Made by a program: the position numbers and the translations under genes | In this document: positions 1 to 5,470 of the stretch, piece by piece | How the letters are laid out: the number at the start of each line of letters is the position of its first letter | Position numbering within the stretch: the first letter of the stretch is position 1 | NCBI GenBank assembly: GCA_031380225.1 | Contig: JANNFX010000121.1 | Location: 1-10,151 of the forward strand | Direction of reading: 5' to 3' | From: JANNFX01 sp031380225 | GTDB lineage: Bacteria; Pseudomonadota; Alphaproteobacteria; Rhizobiales; Hyphomicrobiaceae | DNA length: 10,151 nt | The notes under the pieces: generated by a model | The model's database searches: none | What the model was told of the DNA's origin: nothing | The model's input: the letters and a program-made list of their open reading frames with translations, nothing else

Positions 1-1
1 A

Positions 2-571
2 GAGAGTGCTTCGCGCATTCGATCGGGGTCAGACCCCTCGCACCAGACAGCACGGCAAAATCTCGAAGTTCGTGGCGAGGGGTCTGACCCCATTACCACC
101 TCGCGGATCAAGAAACCGTCACTGGATGAAATGGGGCCGGGCACGGATCGGCCGGTGCCACATCGTTCGGGGTCAGACCCTGCGAGTCTGACCCCAAGCT
201 CGATCTCAAAACAGGTCAGCCCCGCAGGGTCTGACCCCGTACAGCCCCGCGCGCCGGTCGTTGATCCGCGCGTGAAGGCCGGGGCGTTTGGTGAAGCGGT
301 GCGCGGTCCGCACAAACCAACACTCGATGAAATGGGCCCGCATGCCAGTCTCAGTATTCCGAAGCCCGGCAATGCGATGCCGTTGAAACCGAAACTGACA
401 GGTTCGGGGTCAGACCCCTCGCACCAGTCGCCACAGACCTTTCGCGATGTCCTTGGCGAGGGGACTGACCCTGAACGTCCGCGAATGCGCACCATCGAAA
501 TCCTCGACGACGGCGAAAAGGCCAAGACCTTCCGCGGCCGCTCAAAGAAAACCGGAAGGCCGGGGAAGTAA
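2..571 (+). CDS. C-terminal part of an unidentified protein with repeated G-S-D-P motifs (5' truncated by window)
   Basis: The frame is open from the first base of the window to the TAA at 569-571, so the gene very likely begins upstream. The first in-window ATG, at 131, is probably internal. The 189 visible residues are hydrophilic, rich in Pro, Ser, Gly and Asp, with no membrane segment. Six G-(S/T)-D-P tetrapeptides are encoded by GGGTCWGACCC palindromes, and a second repeat, KP(S/T)LDEMGP, occurs twice. The last ~28 residues change character: an acidic IEILDDGE stretch, then a basic end (RGRSKKTGRPGK). I do not recognise the family. Support for coding is that all six outer palindrome arms fall in the same frame and that the two KP(S/T)LDEMGP copies differ mainly at synonymous positions. 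The counter-argument is that an open frame of this length can occur by chance in GC-rich repeat DNA. No function is proposed. Confidence 0.55.
   Translation, partial: ESASRIRSGSDPSHQTARQNLEVRGEGSDPITTSRIKKPSLDEMGPGTDRPVPHRSGSDPASLTPSSISKQVSPAGSDPVQPRAPVVDPRVKAGAFGEAVRGPHKPTLDEMGPHASLSIPKPGNAMPLKPKLTGSGSDPSHQSPQTFRDVLGEGTDPERPRMRTIEILDDGEKAKTFRGRSKKTGRPGK
25..91. repeat. Palindromic element A (67 bp, 17-bp perfect inverted arms)
   Basis: Left arm GGGGTCAGACCCCTCGC (25-41) is the exact reverse complement of the right arm at 75-91, with 33 bases between. Each arm itself contains the near-palindrome GGGTCWGACCC. It reads through the host frame as S-G-S-D-P-S-H-Q, then a short variable part, then G-E-G-S-D-P. 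It has the same length and arm spacing as element C. Confidence 0.8.
113..343 (+). repeat. Two diverged in-frame copies of a KP(S/T)LDEMGP-encoding segment
   Basis: The segments at 113-142 and 314-343 both encode K-P-(S/T)-L-D-E-M-G-P. They are offset by 201 bases, a multiple of three. Over the nine shared codons four differ: three are synonymous (CCG/CCA, CTG/CTC, GGG/GGC) and one is a conservative Ser/Thr change. That pattern favours a translated repeat over a noncoding duplication, although the sample is small. Confidence 0.55.
169..238. repeat. Palindromic element B (70 bp, 16-bp perfect inverted arms plus an internal arm)
   Basis: GGGGTCAGACCCTGCG (169-184) is the exact reverse complement of 223-238; adding the flanking C168/G239 gives 17 pairs. 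An additional internal arm, GTCTGACCCC (186-195), can pair with 169-178 across a 7-base loop, so two alternative hairpins exist. The outer arms are read as G-S-D-P. The internal arm is read in a different register, as S-L-T-P. Confidence 0.8.
406..472. repeat. Palindromic element C (67 bp, imperfect inverted arms)
   Basis: The left arm 406-422 is identical to that of element A. The right arm 456-472 matches its reverse complement at 15 of 17 positions, with mismatches at 464 and 472. Arm spacing is 33 bases, as in element A. The encoded peptide begins S-G-S-D-P-S-H-Q and ends G-E-G-T-D-P, paralleling element A, so A and C look like two copies of one unit that have drifted. Confidence 0.75.
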
Positions 572-611
572 TACCAGCGGTCAAAAGTTTTAACCCGCCT
601 CGAGGCTGGCG

Positions 612-651
612 GCGCGCGGCGGCCGGCTCGCGGAACGCGGTCGCCGCGCGC
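612..651 (+). terminator. Strong GC-rich hairpin downstream of the left-edge CDS
   Basis: Bases 612-625 pair with 638-651, 14 pairs including one G-U, around a 12-base loop. It sits 41 bases past the stop at 571. No run of T follows, so it is not a classical intrinsic terminator. It may act as an mRNA 3'-end stabiliser or Rho-associated hairpin, or simply reflect GC-rich composition of degraded toxin DNA. Confidence 0.3.
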
Positions 652-814
652 AAAGCGAAGGACGATACCGGCGCGCCTTCCAGAAATGGAAGAGTCAATA
701 CTTTGGCGCGCCGGTATGAGTGTTCACTATCGTGCGCTGGCAATTGAAATTGACGATGGTTTTTTGTGGTATTGGATCGGCTCACACGCCGAATATGATC
801 GCTTGATACGGTAA
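651..814 (+). pseudogene. Remnant of a RelE/ParE-superfamily toxin gene (C-terminal half intact, N-terminal part out of frame)
   Basis: From an ATG at 716 to the TAA at 812-814 there are 32 residues: MSVHYRALAIE, then a short acidic turn, then LWYWIGSHAEYDRLIR. The pattern (SV.V)-x-YRALA...W(F/Y)WIG(S/T)HAEYD-(R/K)-L(I/L) is what I know from the C-terminal half of small (~85-95 residue) toxins annotated as RelE/ParE-like or cytotoxic translational repressors. Upstream, a different frame (from about 651) gives RYRRAFQKWKSQYFG, resembling the amphipathic helix of the same family (A-x-x-A-F-x-x-W), and stops at a TGA at 717-719. The two halves are therefore in different frames and the stretch between them (the HPSL-F-K region) is missing. 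This points to an internal deletion with frameshift. No intact antitoxin gene is visible beside it. Alternatively the 32-residue frame could still be expressed as a mini-ORF, but no good ribosome-binding site precedes it. Confidence 0.6.
665..717. repeat. 13-bp perfect inverted repeat spanning the toxin-gene break
   Basis: ATACCGGCGCGCC (665-677) is the exact reverse complement of GGCGCGCCGGTAT (705-717), with 27 bases between. The intervening DNA also contains a short hairpin, CTTCC-AGAAAT-GGAAG (677-692 region). The right arm ends exactly where the reading frame of the toxin remnant switches, so the repeat may mark the junction of the deletion or inversion that broke the gene. Confidence 0.6.
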
Positions 815-899
815 ATTAGGTGCCGGTGATATCATCCCAGAAAATCGATCCAATTTCGAAGCGTGCACAGACAGCAACCTCTGCGTGACAACCCGCCCA

Positions 900-1892
900 T
901 CAAGCCCCAGTCTCGTTCGGCTGGCACTTGCCGAGCGGATTGAGATAGGTGCCCTTCGGACAGCCGATCTTCTTTTGCTTTTTGAGTTGTTGTTGTTCCG
1001 ACTTCTTCGAAGCAACGCATTGGCCGTTCTTATAGGCCATGCCGAGTTCCTTGCAGTTGTTGGCGGCATTGGCTTTGGGCGTTGCAGACTTCGGCTTTAC
1101 ACAAACGCCGTTACTGTAGACCTGTCCGATGTCGCGGCACGTCTGGAGCGGTGTTGGGCCGTGATCATCTTCTTGGTTTGATTTCTTTTTCTTCGATGCC
1201 GTCGTCTCGCGATAGACTTTTTTTGCCGGAGCGTCGGCGCGGTCGCGCGTCACCTCACGGTCCGAAGGTCGCGGTGCCATAGCGCCATTGCGTTCCAGTC
1301 GCGCGAGCGTTGCGCCAGGACCGGGCCGGAAGACTTGGCTACAGTTTCCAGCCGCGTCGGCGGCAATCCAGGCGTGGGTCAATTGTGTGTCGATCGTCAC
1401 GCTATGACCAGGATCCAGGTTTGCGAATTGCTTCGGTTCACCGTTGAAGCCGATCCATTGGATTGCGCGCGTTTCGCCCGAGACATTGACGAAGATAATC
1501 TGGGCAGCTTGATTTGAATTCTCAGAAACCAGTTTGGGCACGTCTTTGCAGGGCAATTCCTCGGCGGGGTTGGTGCTACCGGCCACGGCCGTCTGGCTGG
1601 CAATCGTGGGCGCGCCGTCAGACACGGTCAGTTTTTTGATGTAGGCTTTTGCGAGATCGGCGTTAAATCCGGTTGGATAGTTTTTGAGAAACGCATTCCA
1701 GGCGTCGACGGTGCCGAGTTCCTTGGCGCTATCGAAGGCTTGCTGTTCTGCTGAGGCCGGTTCGGCGGCAGCTTGGGTTACGCGGAGCGCGACGCCATCA
1801 GGGCCGCTGGTGACTAGCAGCGGCAGCGCGATTGCGGCCAGAAATGCGATCAATCCCGCGCGAGTCATCGTGTGAATACGTGGCGATCGCAT
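900..1892 (-). CDS. Secreted protein with a von Hippel-Lindau beta-domain-like region and three two-cysteine repeats
   Basis: The preferred start is the ATG at 1892 (330 residues). The longer frame needs a TTG at 1958 and would contain a good candidate promoter. Residues 1-42 form an export signal: Arg-containing n-region, hydrophobic core LIAFLAAIALPLLV, probable cleavage after the ALRVTQAAA stretch. Residues ~50-88 (AFDSAKELGTVDAWNAFLKN...) match a short helical module common in alphaproteobacterial envelope proteins. Residues ~115-190 align without gaps to the human VHL beta domain (from memory): W146, F156, H173 and W175 fall on W88, Y98, H115 and W117, around the shared F-(N/D)-G-E-P and PG turns. 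C115 and C184 flank this domain and could form a disulfide. A Lys-rich linker (~205-248) leads to three cysteine pairs (C252/C264, C280/C292, C311/C323), each with a C-x-x-x-G-x-x-Y-x-N-G-x-C-like pattern. The role is unknown; protein binding in the periplasm or outside the cell is an inference. It lies downstream of xerD on the same strand with its own probable promoter. Confidence 0.85.
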   Translation of the reverse strand: MRSPRIHTMTRAGLIAFLAAIALPLLVTSGPDGVALRVTQAAAEPASAEQQAFDSAKELGTVDAWNAFLKNYPTGFNADLAKAYIKKLTVSDGAPTIASQTAVAGSTNPAEELPCKDVPKLVSENSNQAAQIIFVNVSGETRAIQWIGFNGEPKQFANLDPGHSVTIDTQLTHAWIAADAAGNCSQVFRPGPGATLARLERNGAMAPRPSDREVTRDRADAPAKKVYRETTASKKKKSNQEDDHGPTPLQTCRDIGQVYSNGVCVKPKSATPKANAANNCKELGMAYKNGQCVASKKSEQQQLKKQKKIGCPKGTYLNPLGKCQPNETGA

Positions 1893-1929
1893 GACTTTAT
1901 ACTTTCTAGGTTGCGCCGGGCTTTCGATC

Positions 1930-1958
1930 ACTATCGTTGAAGTTTGAACATCAGGCAA
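1930..1958 (-). promoter_or_regulatory. Candidate sigma-70-type promoter for the VHL-like gene
   Basis: On the minus strand, TTGCCT (1958-1953) and GATAGT (1935-1930) are separated by exactly 17 bases, each matching 4 of 6 consensus positions. Initiation would fall near 1923, giving a ~30-base leader to the ATG at 1892. An AGAAAG stretch lies about 10 bases before that ATG. This is a pattern match only. Confidence 0.35.
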
Positions 1959-2017
1959 GGTTTCCAGTTTGGAGAGTTTTTAAAGTACTGTCGTCATTAA
2001 TGGTTTTAAGCAGCTTC

Positions 2018-2052
2018 GTAGGCCGGATTGGCGCGAGTCTCACGATTGCATC
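2018..2052 (+). repeat. GTAG-type REP-like sequence downstream of xerD
   Basis: It begins GTAGGCCGGATTGGCGCGAG, the same GTAGGCCGGAT head as the element at 3020. The 3' half (..CGATTGCATC..) is a poor complement to the head, so this is either a degenerate REP or a partial copy. It lies between the xerD stop (2060) and the promoter region of the VHL-like gene. Confidence 0.4.
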
Positions 2053-2059
2053 ACGTTCA

Positions 2060-2998
2060 CTATTTCTTGTCCGCCAGCGGATGATGGTCAAACACGACCT
2101 GCTTCAATCGTTCGTCCAAAACGTGCGTGTAAATTTCCGTCGTTGAAATATCGGCGTGGCCGAGTAATTTTTGCACCGAGCGCAAATCGGCGCCGCGGTC
2201 TAACAGGTGGCTGGCAAAGGCGTGGCGTAAAACGTGCGGGCTGACGGCTGCCGGATCGAGACCGGCGGCGTCAGCGAGTTCCTTTAATTCTTGCGCCAAT
2301 CGCTGCCGCGTTAAGTGTCCCTCGGCGCTTTTCGACGGAAACAGCCACCGGTTCGCGAGTTGCGGGTGGTCGCCGCCGCTGTCGCGTCCGGCGGCAATGT
2401 AGCGATCCAAAGCAGCGCGGGCAGGCGTGTTCAACGGCACTAGGCGCTCGCGCCCGCCTTTGCCTGTGATGGTCAAGACGCGCGGGTCACCGCTCAACAC
2501 GTTGCGCGGCAGTGCGATCAACTCGCTGACACGCATGCCGGTTGCGTACAGCATTTCGACCAAACAATGGAGCCGCAACGTCCGCCATTGATCGCGTCCC
2601 ATGAGGCCGGTATCGGTTCGTGCGCGCGCCGACGTCATCAAGCGCTCGACGTCGTCGATTGATAAAGTTTTCGGCAACGGTTTTGACAGCTTCGGCGCTG
2701 CGATTTTATGGGACGGGTCGTCTTCGATCATGTCTTCGGCAACCAGAAACTTATAGAGTTGCCTCACGGCCGACAGGCGGCGCGCGCGCGATGTGGCCGC
2801 CAATCCGGCTTTTGCTTGCTCTTGCATGTAATCGGAAATGTCAGCCGGTGCGGCGGCTGAAATCATGCTTTTGCGCAGCGCTAAAAACCGGACGTAGTCC
2901 TCAAGATCGCGGCGGTAGGCCTCAAGCGTATTCGCTGCTGCGCCGCGCTCGGCCGCCAGCATGTCGAGAAACGCGGTCATATGTTTGAGGTCGCTCAT
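2060..2998 (-). CDS. xerD: Site-specific tyrosine recombinase XerD
   Basis: XerD acts with XerC at dif to resolve chromosome dimers, in concert with FtsK. From the ATG at 2998 the protein has 312 residues, normal for the family. Residues ~5-90 are the SAM-like core-binding domain (FLDMLAAERGAAANTLEAYRRDLEDY; then RARRLSAVRQLYKFL). The catalytic domain follows, with all six residues visible: R156 (ATGMRVSEL), K180 (ITGKGGRERLVPL), H255 and R258 (SPHVLRHAFASHLL), H281 (LLGHADISTT) and nucleophile Y290 (TEIYTHV). Assignment to XerD over XerC rests on the typical AERGAAANTLEAYRRDL start and the neighbouring genes seen in related genomes. The frame can be extended to a GTG at 3055, but that extension would run through the REP element at 3020-3053, so the ATG at 2998 is preferred. 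It is flanked on both sides by REP-like sequences, and no integron or prophage genes are near. It looks functional and housekeeping. Confidence 0.95.
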   Translation of the reverse strand: MSDLKHMTAFLDMLAAERGAAANTLEAYRRDLEDYVRFLALRKSMISAAAPADISDYMQEQAKAGLAATSRARRLSAVRQLYKFLVAEDMIEDDPSHKIAAPKLSKPLPKTLSIDDVERLMTSARARTDTGLMGRDQWRTLRLHCLVEMLYATGMRVSELIALPRNVLSGDPRVLTITGKGGRERLVPLNTPARAALDRYIAAGRDSGGDHPQLANRWLFPSKSAEGHLTRQRLAQELKELADAAGLDPAAVSPHVLRHAFASHLLDRGADLRSVQKLLGHADISTTEIYTHVLDERLKQVVFDHHPLADKK

Positions 2999-3019
2999 TC
3001 TTGAAATCCGCGTTGCTCT

Positions 3020-3053
3020 GTAGGCCGGATAGAGCGTTTTCGCGAGATCCGAC
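3020..3053 (+). repeat. GTAG-type REP element (imperfect palindrome)
   Basis: GTAGGCCGGATAGAGCGTTT then TCGCGAGATCCGAC: the head GGCCGGAT pairs imperfectly with the tail ATCCGAC around an internal GAGCG/CGCGA stem. It closely resembles the classical enterobacterial REP form, which begins GTAGGCCGGATAAGGCG. It lies immediately upstream of the xerD ATG. Confidence 0.65.
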
Positions 3054-3077
3054 ACAGTGTCTAAATTGATTGGCTAT

Positions 3078-3107
3078 GCCGGGTCTCACTCCGCTCTACT
3101 GGCCTAC
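3078..3107 (-). repeat. GTAG-type REP element, opposite orientation
   Basis: Read on the minus strand it is GTAGGCCAGTAGAGCGGAGT then GAGACCCGGC, with the same GTAGGCC head and GAGCG core as the element at 3020-3053. The two face each other across 24 bases, forming a BIME-like pair between the helical-repeat gene stop (3132) and xerD. An mRNA spanning this pair could fold into a long imperfect stem. Confidence 0.55.
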
Positions 3108-3131
3108 GGACTAACGTAAATTGTTTAGCAC

Positions 3132-5093
3132 TTAAGTCCCAGCCGAGCGCGGCCAGGCACCGAACAGGGCTTCGAAGCCGAGGCGGCGGGCATCGGCTTC
3201 GAGATTGGCGCGCCGCAGCGCACGGATCGAATCGCCAAGTGCAATCAAGTGCGCGCTGTCAGGACCGTCGGGTCCGAGTGCCTGCATGGACAATAGCACT
3301 GTGCGACCGAACTCTTTTTTCTTTGAGGCCTCGAGCAACTGCGACAGCACGCCAGTTTCTGGAAGGTGGCCAGTTTCGGGTTGCGGTGTGCGGCTGGCTT
3401 TATCCCAAAGCGGAATTGGAACTTGAATATCCAGTGCATCGAGCACGGCAGCTAAGCGATGGAGAACGGGTGGCGGGATGCGGCCATTTATTGCCAATCC
3501 TTCGAGCCGTCCGAGATTGGCTGACCGGTTTTCCGTGCCTGCCGGGTCGGCAATGTCAGCCAATGCCAGCCAATGATCAAGCGGGGCCGGAGCCGCGCTA
3601 CCATTGGCTGCCGGTTGATCAAGGCTGGTCGCGAACTCGGCCCAGGCTCGCGCGCCGGCGTAATTGCCCGCCGCTAATCCGGCCTCGATGGCGGTTTCGG
3701 CGAACCAGCCGATTTCAGGCGTTGCGGTCAGTTGCTGGGCCGGTTGATCCATCAGCACCAGCGCCGGGAAGTACAGCCCGGCCTTTTTAGCATCATCGAG
3801 GAAGGCGCGAATGGCGCGTGTCTTGCGAGCTGGCGTGCGCTCGCCCTCTGCGGCGCGATACAGTTCGGCGCGGCGTCCGGCATCGCCGTCTTGAGCGGTG
3901 CCGCCAGCGCGATAGGCAGCCGCTAAATCTTGGGCGCTGAACGCGTTGAAGCTGGCCGCGCCCTCACTGGCAGCGAGGCGCAGTTTGACCGGGAGATTGC
4001 TATCGGTTGCGAGGAGCGTCAGCAATGCCGGCGATGCATGAGTGATCAGATCGTCGGGCAGACCGGCTTTACCAAGCTCAAGAATGCGGAAGTCAATCGG
4101 AGATAATTGGCTCTTCTGAAACGGTGGTGGCTTGGCACCGGCAGCGATCGCTTCAAGTGCGTCGGCACTGGCAGCATGTGCCGGTGATAGGTCGCGCGCC
4201 AGGCTGGCTTTGAGTTCTGCGGCGGCCATGTCATTTGCCGCGGCCGCGCAATAGCCGCCGATCAAACCGGTTTCGGCCTTGAGCGAGGTTGGAATGTTGG
4301 GCGGCAAAGACGTCAGCTTTGCGATCGCCGCGCAGGCGGTATCCCGATCACCAAGCGCCGTGGCAATACGTGCTTGCATCGCGGCTAACATCGGATCTGA
4401 AGCATTGGCGGGATCTGACGCGAGCACGTCCGCCGCCTGTTTGAGCAGGCCAGATCGATACAGTACCTCGGCCCGCATGGCGGTGAAGCGTGCCGAGGTT
4501 GGCTGACCAGCTGCGGTGTCCGCTGAGGATGAAATCAACCGCTGCCACATAGCGTGCAGGGCGGCGGAGCGCGGCGGAATTTCGAGCTTGGCGAGCAAGG
4601 CTTCGACTTCGTTGGGGCTGAGACCATTCCAAAGTTCATCGGGTAAACCGCTGCCATCGGGTGCTGCGACCGGCGCCAGTTCAGTGCGCTCGATCGAAGG
4701 TGCGACAAGGTCTTGTGGATTGGCCGTCTCATAAGCGGCAGGTGGCGGCGCGAAGCTATCAGTCCGGGACGCCGGATTTTCTGCGGCCTCTGCATCCGGC
4801 AGCGGGGGCGCGTATTGGGTCTGGCTTGAGCCGCGTTCGTCGCTGTCCATCGGCGCCAGAAGCGGCCGGTCATCGCCGGGCCAAAAGGGCGGGGCTTTCG
4901 GTTTTTGGGCCGGGCGTGAGGTTTCTGGCTCACCGAAAGGATCAGTCAAGCTCTGCGCGAAGCAAGGCCGCGGCGCGGCAATTGCCATCAGCACTAAGAC
5001 GGACGCGGTGCCCGCCGTTACCAATTTATGTGCACCCACAAGCCCGCGCACCAGCGCCGGCAAGTGACCGGGAAGGGGCGGCGCAATGCTCAT
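3132..5093 (-). CDS. Exported proline-rich, helical-repeat (TPR-like) protein of unknown function
   Basis: The start is fixed at the ATG at 5093 by a 4-base ATGA overlap with the upstream small gene. The in-frame extension to 5249 only reads that gene out of frame and gives non-protein-like sequence. The protein has 653 residues. An export signal occupies ~1-46 with hydrophobic core SVLVLMAIA and an A-x-A-like site C-F-A before Q47. Residues ~50-150 are disordered, rich in Pro, Ala, Asp and Ser. Residues ~155-653 are almost entirely Ala/Leu-rich amphipathic helices in pairs (for example LYRSGLLKQAADVLASDP and AMQARIATALGDRDTACAAI), consistent with degenerate TPR-type solenoid repeats. No catalytic motif is apparent. 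I recognise it as a conserved hypothetical encoded divergently from aroK in Hyphomicrobiales. A periplasmic scaffold or interaction role is inference. The next gene on this strand is xerD after a REP pair. Confidence 0.8.
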   Translation of the reverse strand: MSIAPPLPGHLPALVRGLVGAHKLVTAGTASVLVLMAIAAPRPCFAQSLTDPFGEPETSRPAQKPKAPPFWPGDDRPLLAPMDSDERGSSQTQYAPPLPDAEAAENPASRTDSFAPPPAAYETANPQDLVAPSIERTELAPVAAPDGSGLPDELWNGLSPNEVEALLAKLEIPPRSAALHAMWQRLISSSADTAAGQPTSARFTAMRAEVLYRSGLLKQAADVLASDPANASDPMLAAMQARIATALGDRDTACAAIAKLTSLPPNIPTSLKAETGLIGGYCAAAANDMAAAELKASLARDLSPAHAASADALEAIAAGAKPPPFQKSQLSPIDFRILELGKAGLPDDLITHASPALLTLLATDSNLPVKLRLAASEGAASFNAFSAQDLAAAYRAGGTAQDGDAGRRAELYRAAEGERTPARKTRAIRAFLDDAKKAGLYFPALVLMDQPAQQLTATPEIGWFAETAIEAGLAAGNYAGARAWAEFATSLDQPAANGSAAPAPLDHWLALADIADPAGTENRSANLGRLEGLAINGRIPPPVLHRLAAVLDALDIQVPIPLWDKASRTPQPETGHLPETGVLSQLLEASKKKEFGRTVLLSMQALGPDGPDSAHLIALGDSIRALRRANLEADARRLGFEALFGAWPRSAGT

Positions 5094-5236
5094 TCTTTGC
5101 GGATCTTCAGCGACGGGACCGACTTGGTTTCTTCTTGAAGGTCGGGTTCGTAATAGGTCGACAGCACATAGAGCCCACCCAGCGTTACAGCCGAAAGGAG
5201 TCCCACAATCATCAGGAACCGCGTCACACTCGGCAT
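5090..5236 (-). CDS. Small single-span membrane protein (48 residues)
   Basis: The frame runs ATG (5236-5234) to TGA (5092-5090) and encodes MPSVTRFLMIVGLLSAVTLG, then GLYVLSTYYEPDLQEETKSV, then PSLKIRKE. It has a short basic N-terminus, one hydrophobic segment (residues ~7-27) and a charged C-terminal tail that should lie outside the membrane. The stop overlaps the start of the downstream exported protein by ATGA, indicating translational coupling. The pattern (basic residue, hydrophobic span, L-Y-V-L..., acidic tail, K-I-R-K end) matches a small conserved hypothetical I associate with this position upstream of aroK in Hyphomicrobiales. No strong ribosome-binding site is visible; GGGATGAG lies about 10-17 bases upstream. 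Function unknown; it may work with the exported helical-repeat protein, an inference from coupling only. Confidence 0.75.
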   Translation of the reverse strand: MPSVTRFLMIVGLLSAVTLGGLYVLSTYYEPDLQEETKSVPSLKIRKE

Positions 5237-5470
5237 ATTTTGTGCTCATCCCGTTCTAATGCTAAGTGCGCCGTCAACTTGGCGCGAATATGACTTGGTT
5301 GGGAGCTGATTCGAACCCAAATCATGATCGCATACTTTTGGCCAAGGAACCGCCCTGTTCGCGGGCCTGCAAGACGGAAACCGTGCAGTTCCTCTCAATA
5401 CCGGGTATCGGAGCCCAACATCAAGAGCGCTCTACCCATAGGTCTCAAAACAGGTTGCCCTGGCGGAACA
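5237..5470. promoter_or_regulatory. Divergent intergenic region between the leftward and rightward operons
   Basis: These 234 bases should hold promoters for both directions. For the leftward genes TTGACG occurs on the minus strand (5277-5272), but no convincing -10 lies 16-18 bases on. For aroK no clear -35/-10 pair was found. Several small hairpins are visible: TTGGG(12)CCCAA at 5299-5320, GCCC/GGGC near 5353-5367, and the 10-bp palindrome AGAGCGCTCT at 5424-5433. The long frame upstream of the aroK ATG through this region does not look like protein. Confidence 0.35.

Noticed and set aside
25..472. CRISPR array from the regular palindromic repeats.
   Set aside because: Repeats are inverted pairs with unequal spacing, in a translated frame, and no cas genes are present.
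351..785. 144-residue minus-strand open frame opposite the repeat region and toxin remnant.
   Set aside because: The sequence is Arg/Ala/Ser-rich with no recognisable motif and is best explained as the shadow of GC-rich plus-strand DNA.
5094..5249. N-terminal extension of the exported helical-repeat protein to 5249.
   Set aside because: It reads the small membrane gene out of frame, lacks protein-like character, and places the signal peptide far from the N-terminus.
5299..5440. tRNA-like signals on the minus strand: a GGTAGAGC D-arm-like stretch near 5435 and GGTTCGAATC near 5315.
   Set aside because: They are more than 100 bases apart, the bases around GGTTCGAATC do not form a T-stem, GAGC lacks a GCTC partner, and no acceptor stem pairs. 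Not a tRNA.
204..5455. A 13-base match (TCTCAAAACAGGT) at 204-216 and 5443-5455.
   Set aside because: A match of this length between two places in 10 kb is near chance expectation and the flanks do not align.
5324..5470. 49-residue N-terminal extension of shikimate kinase.
   Set aside because: It is intergenic DNA without similarity to the family; the ATG at 5471 gives the normal start.
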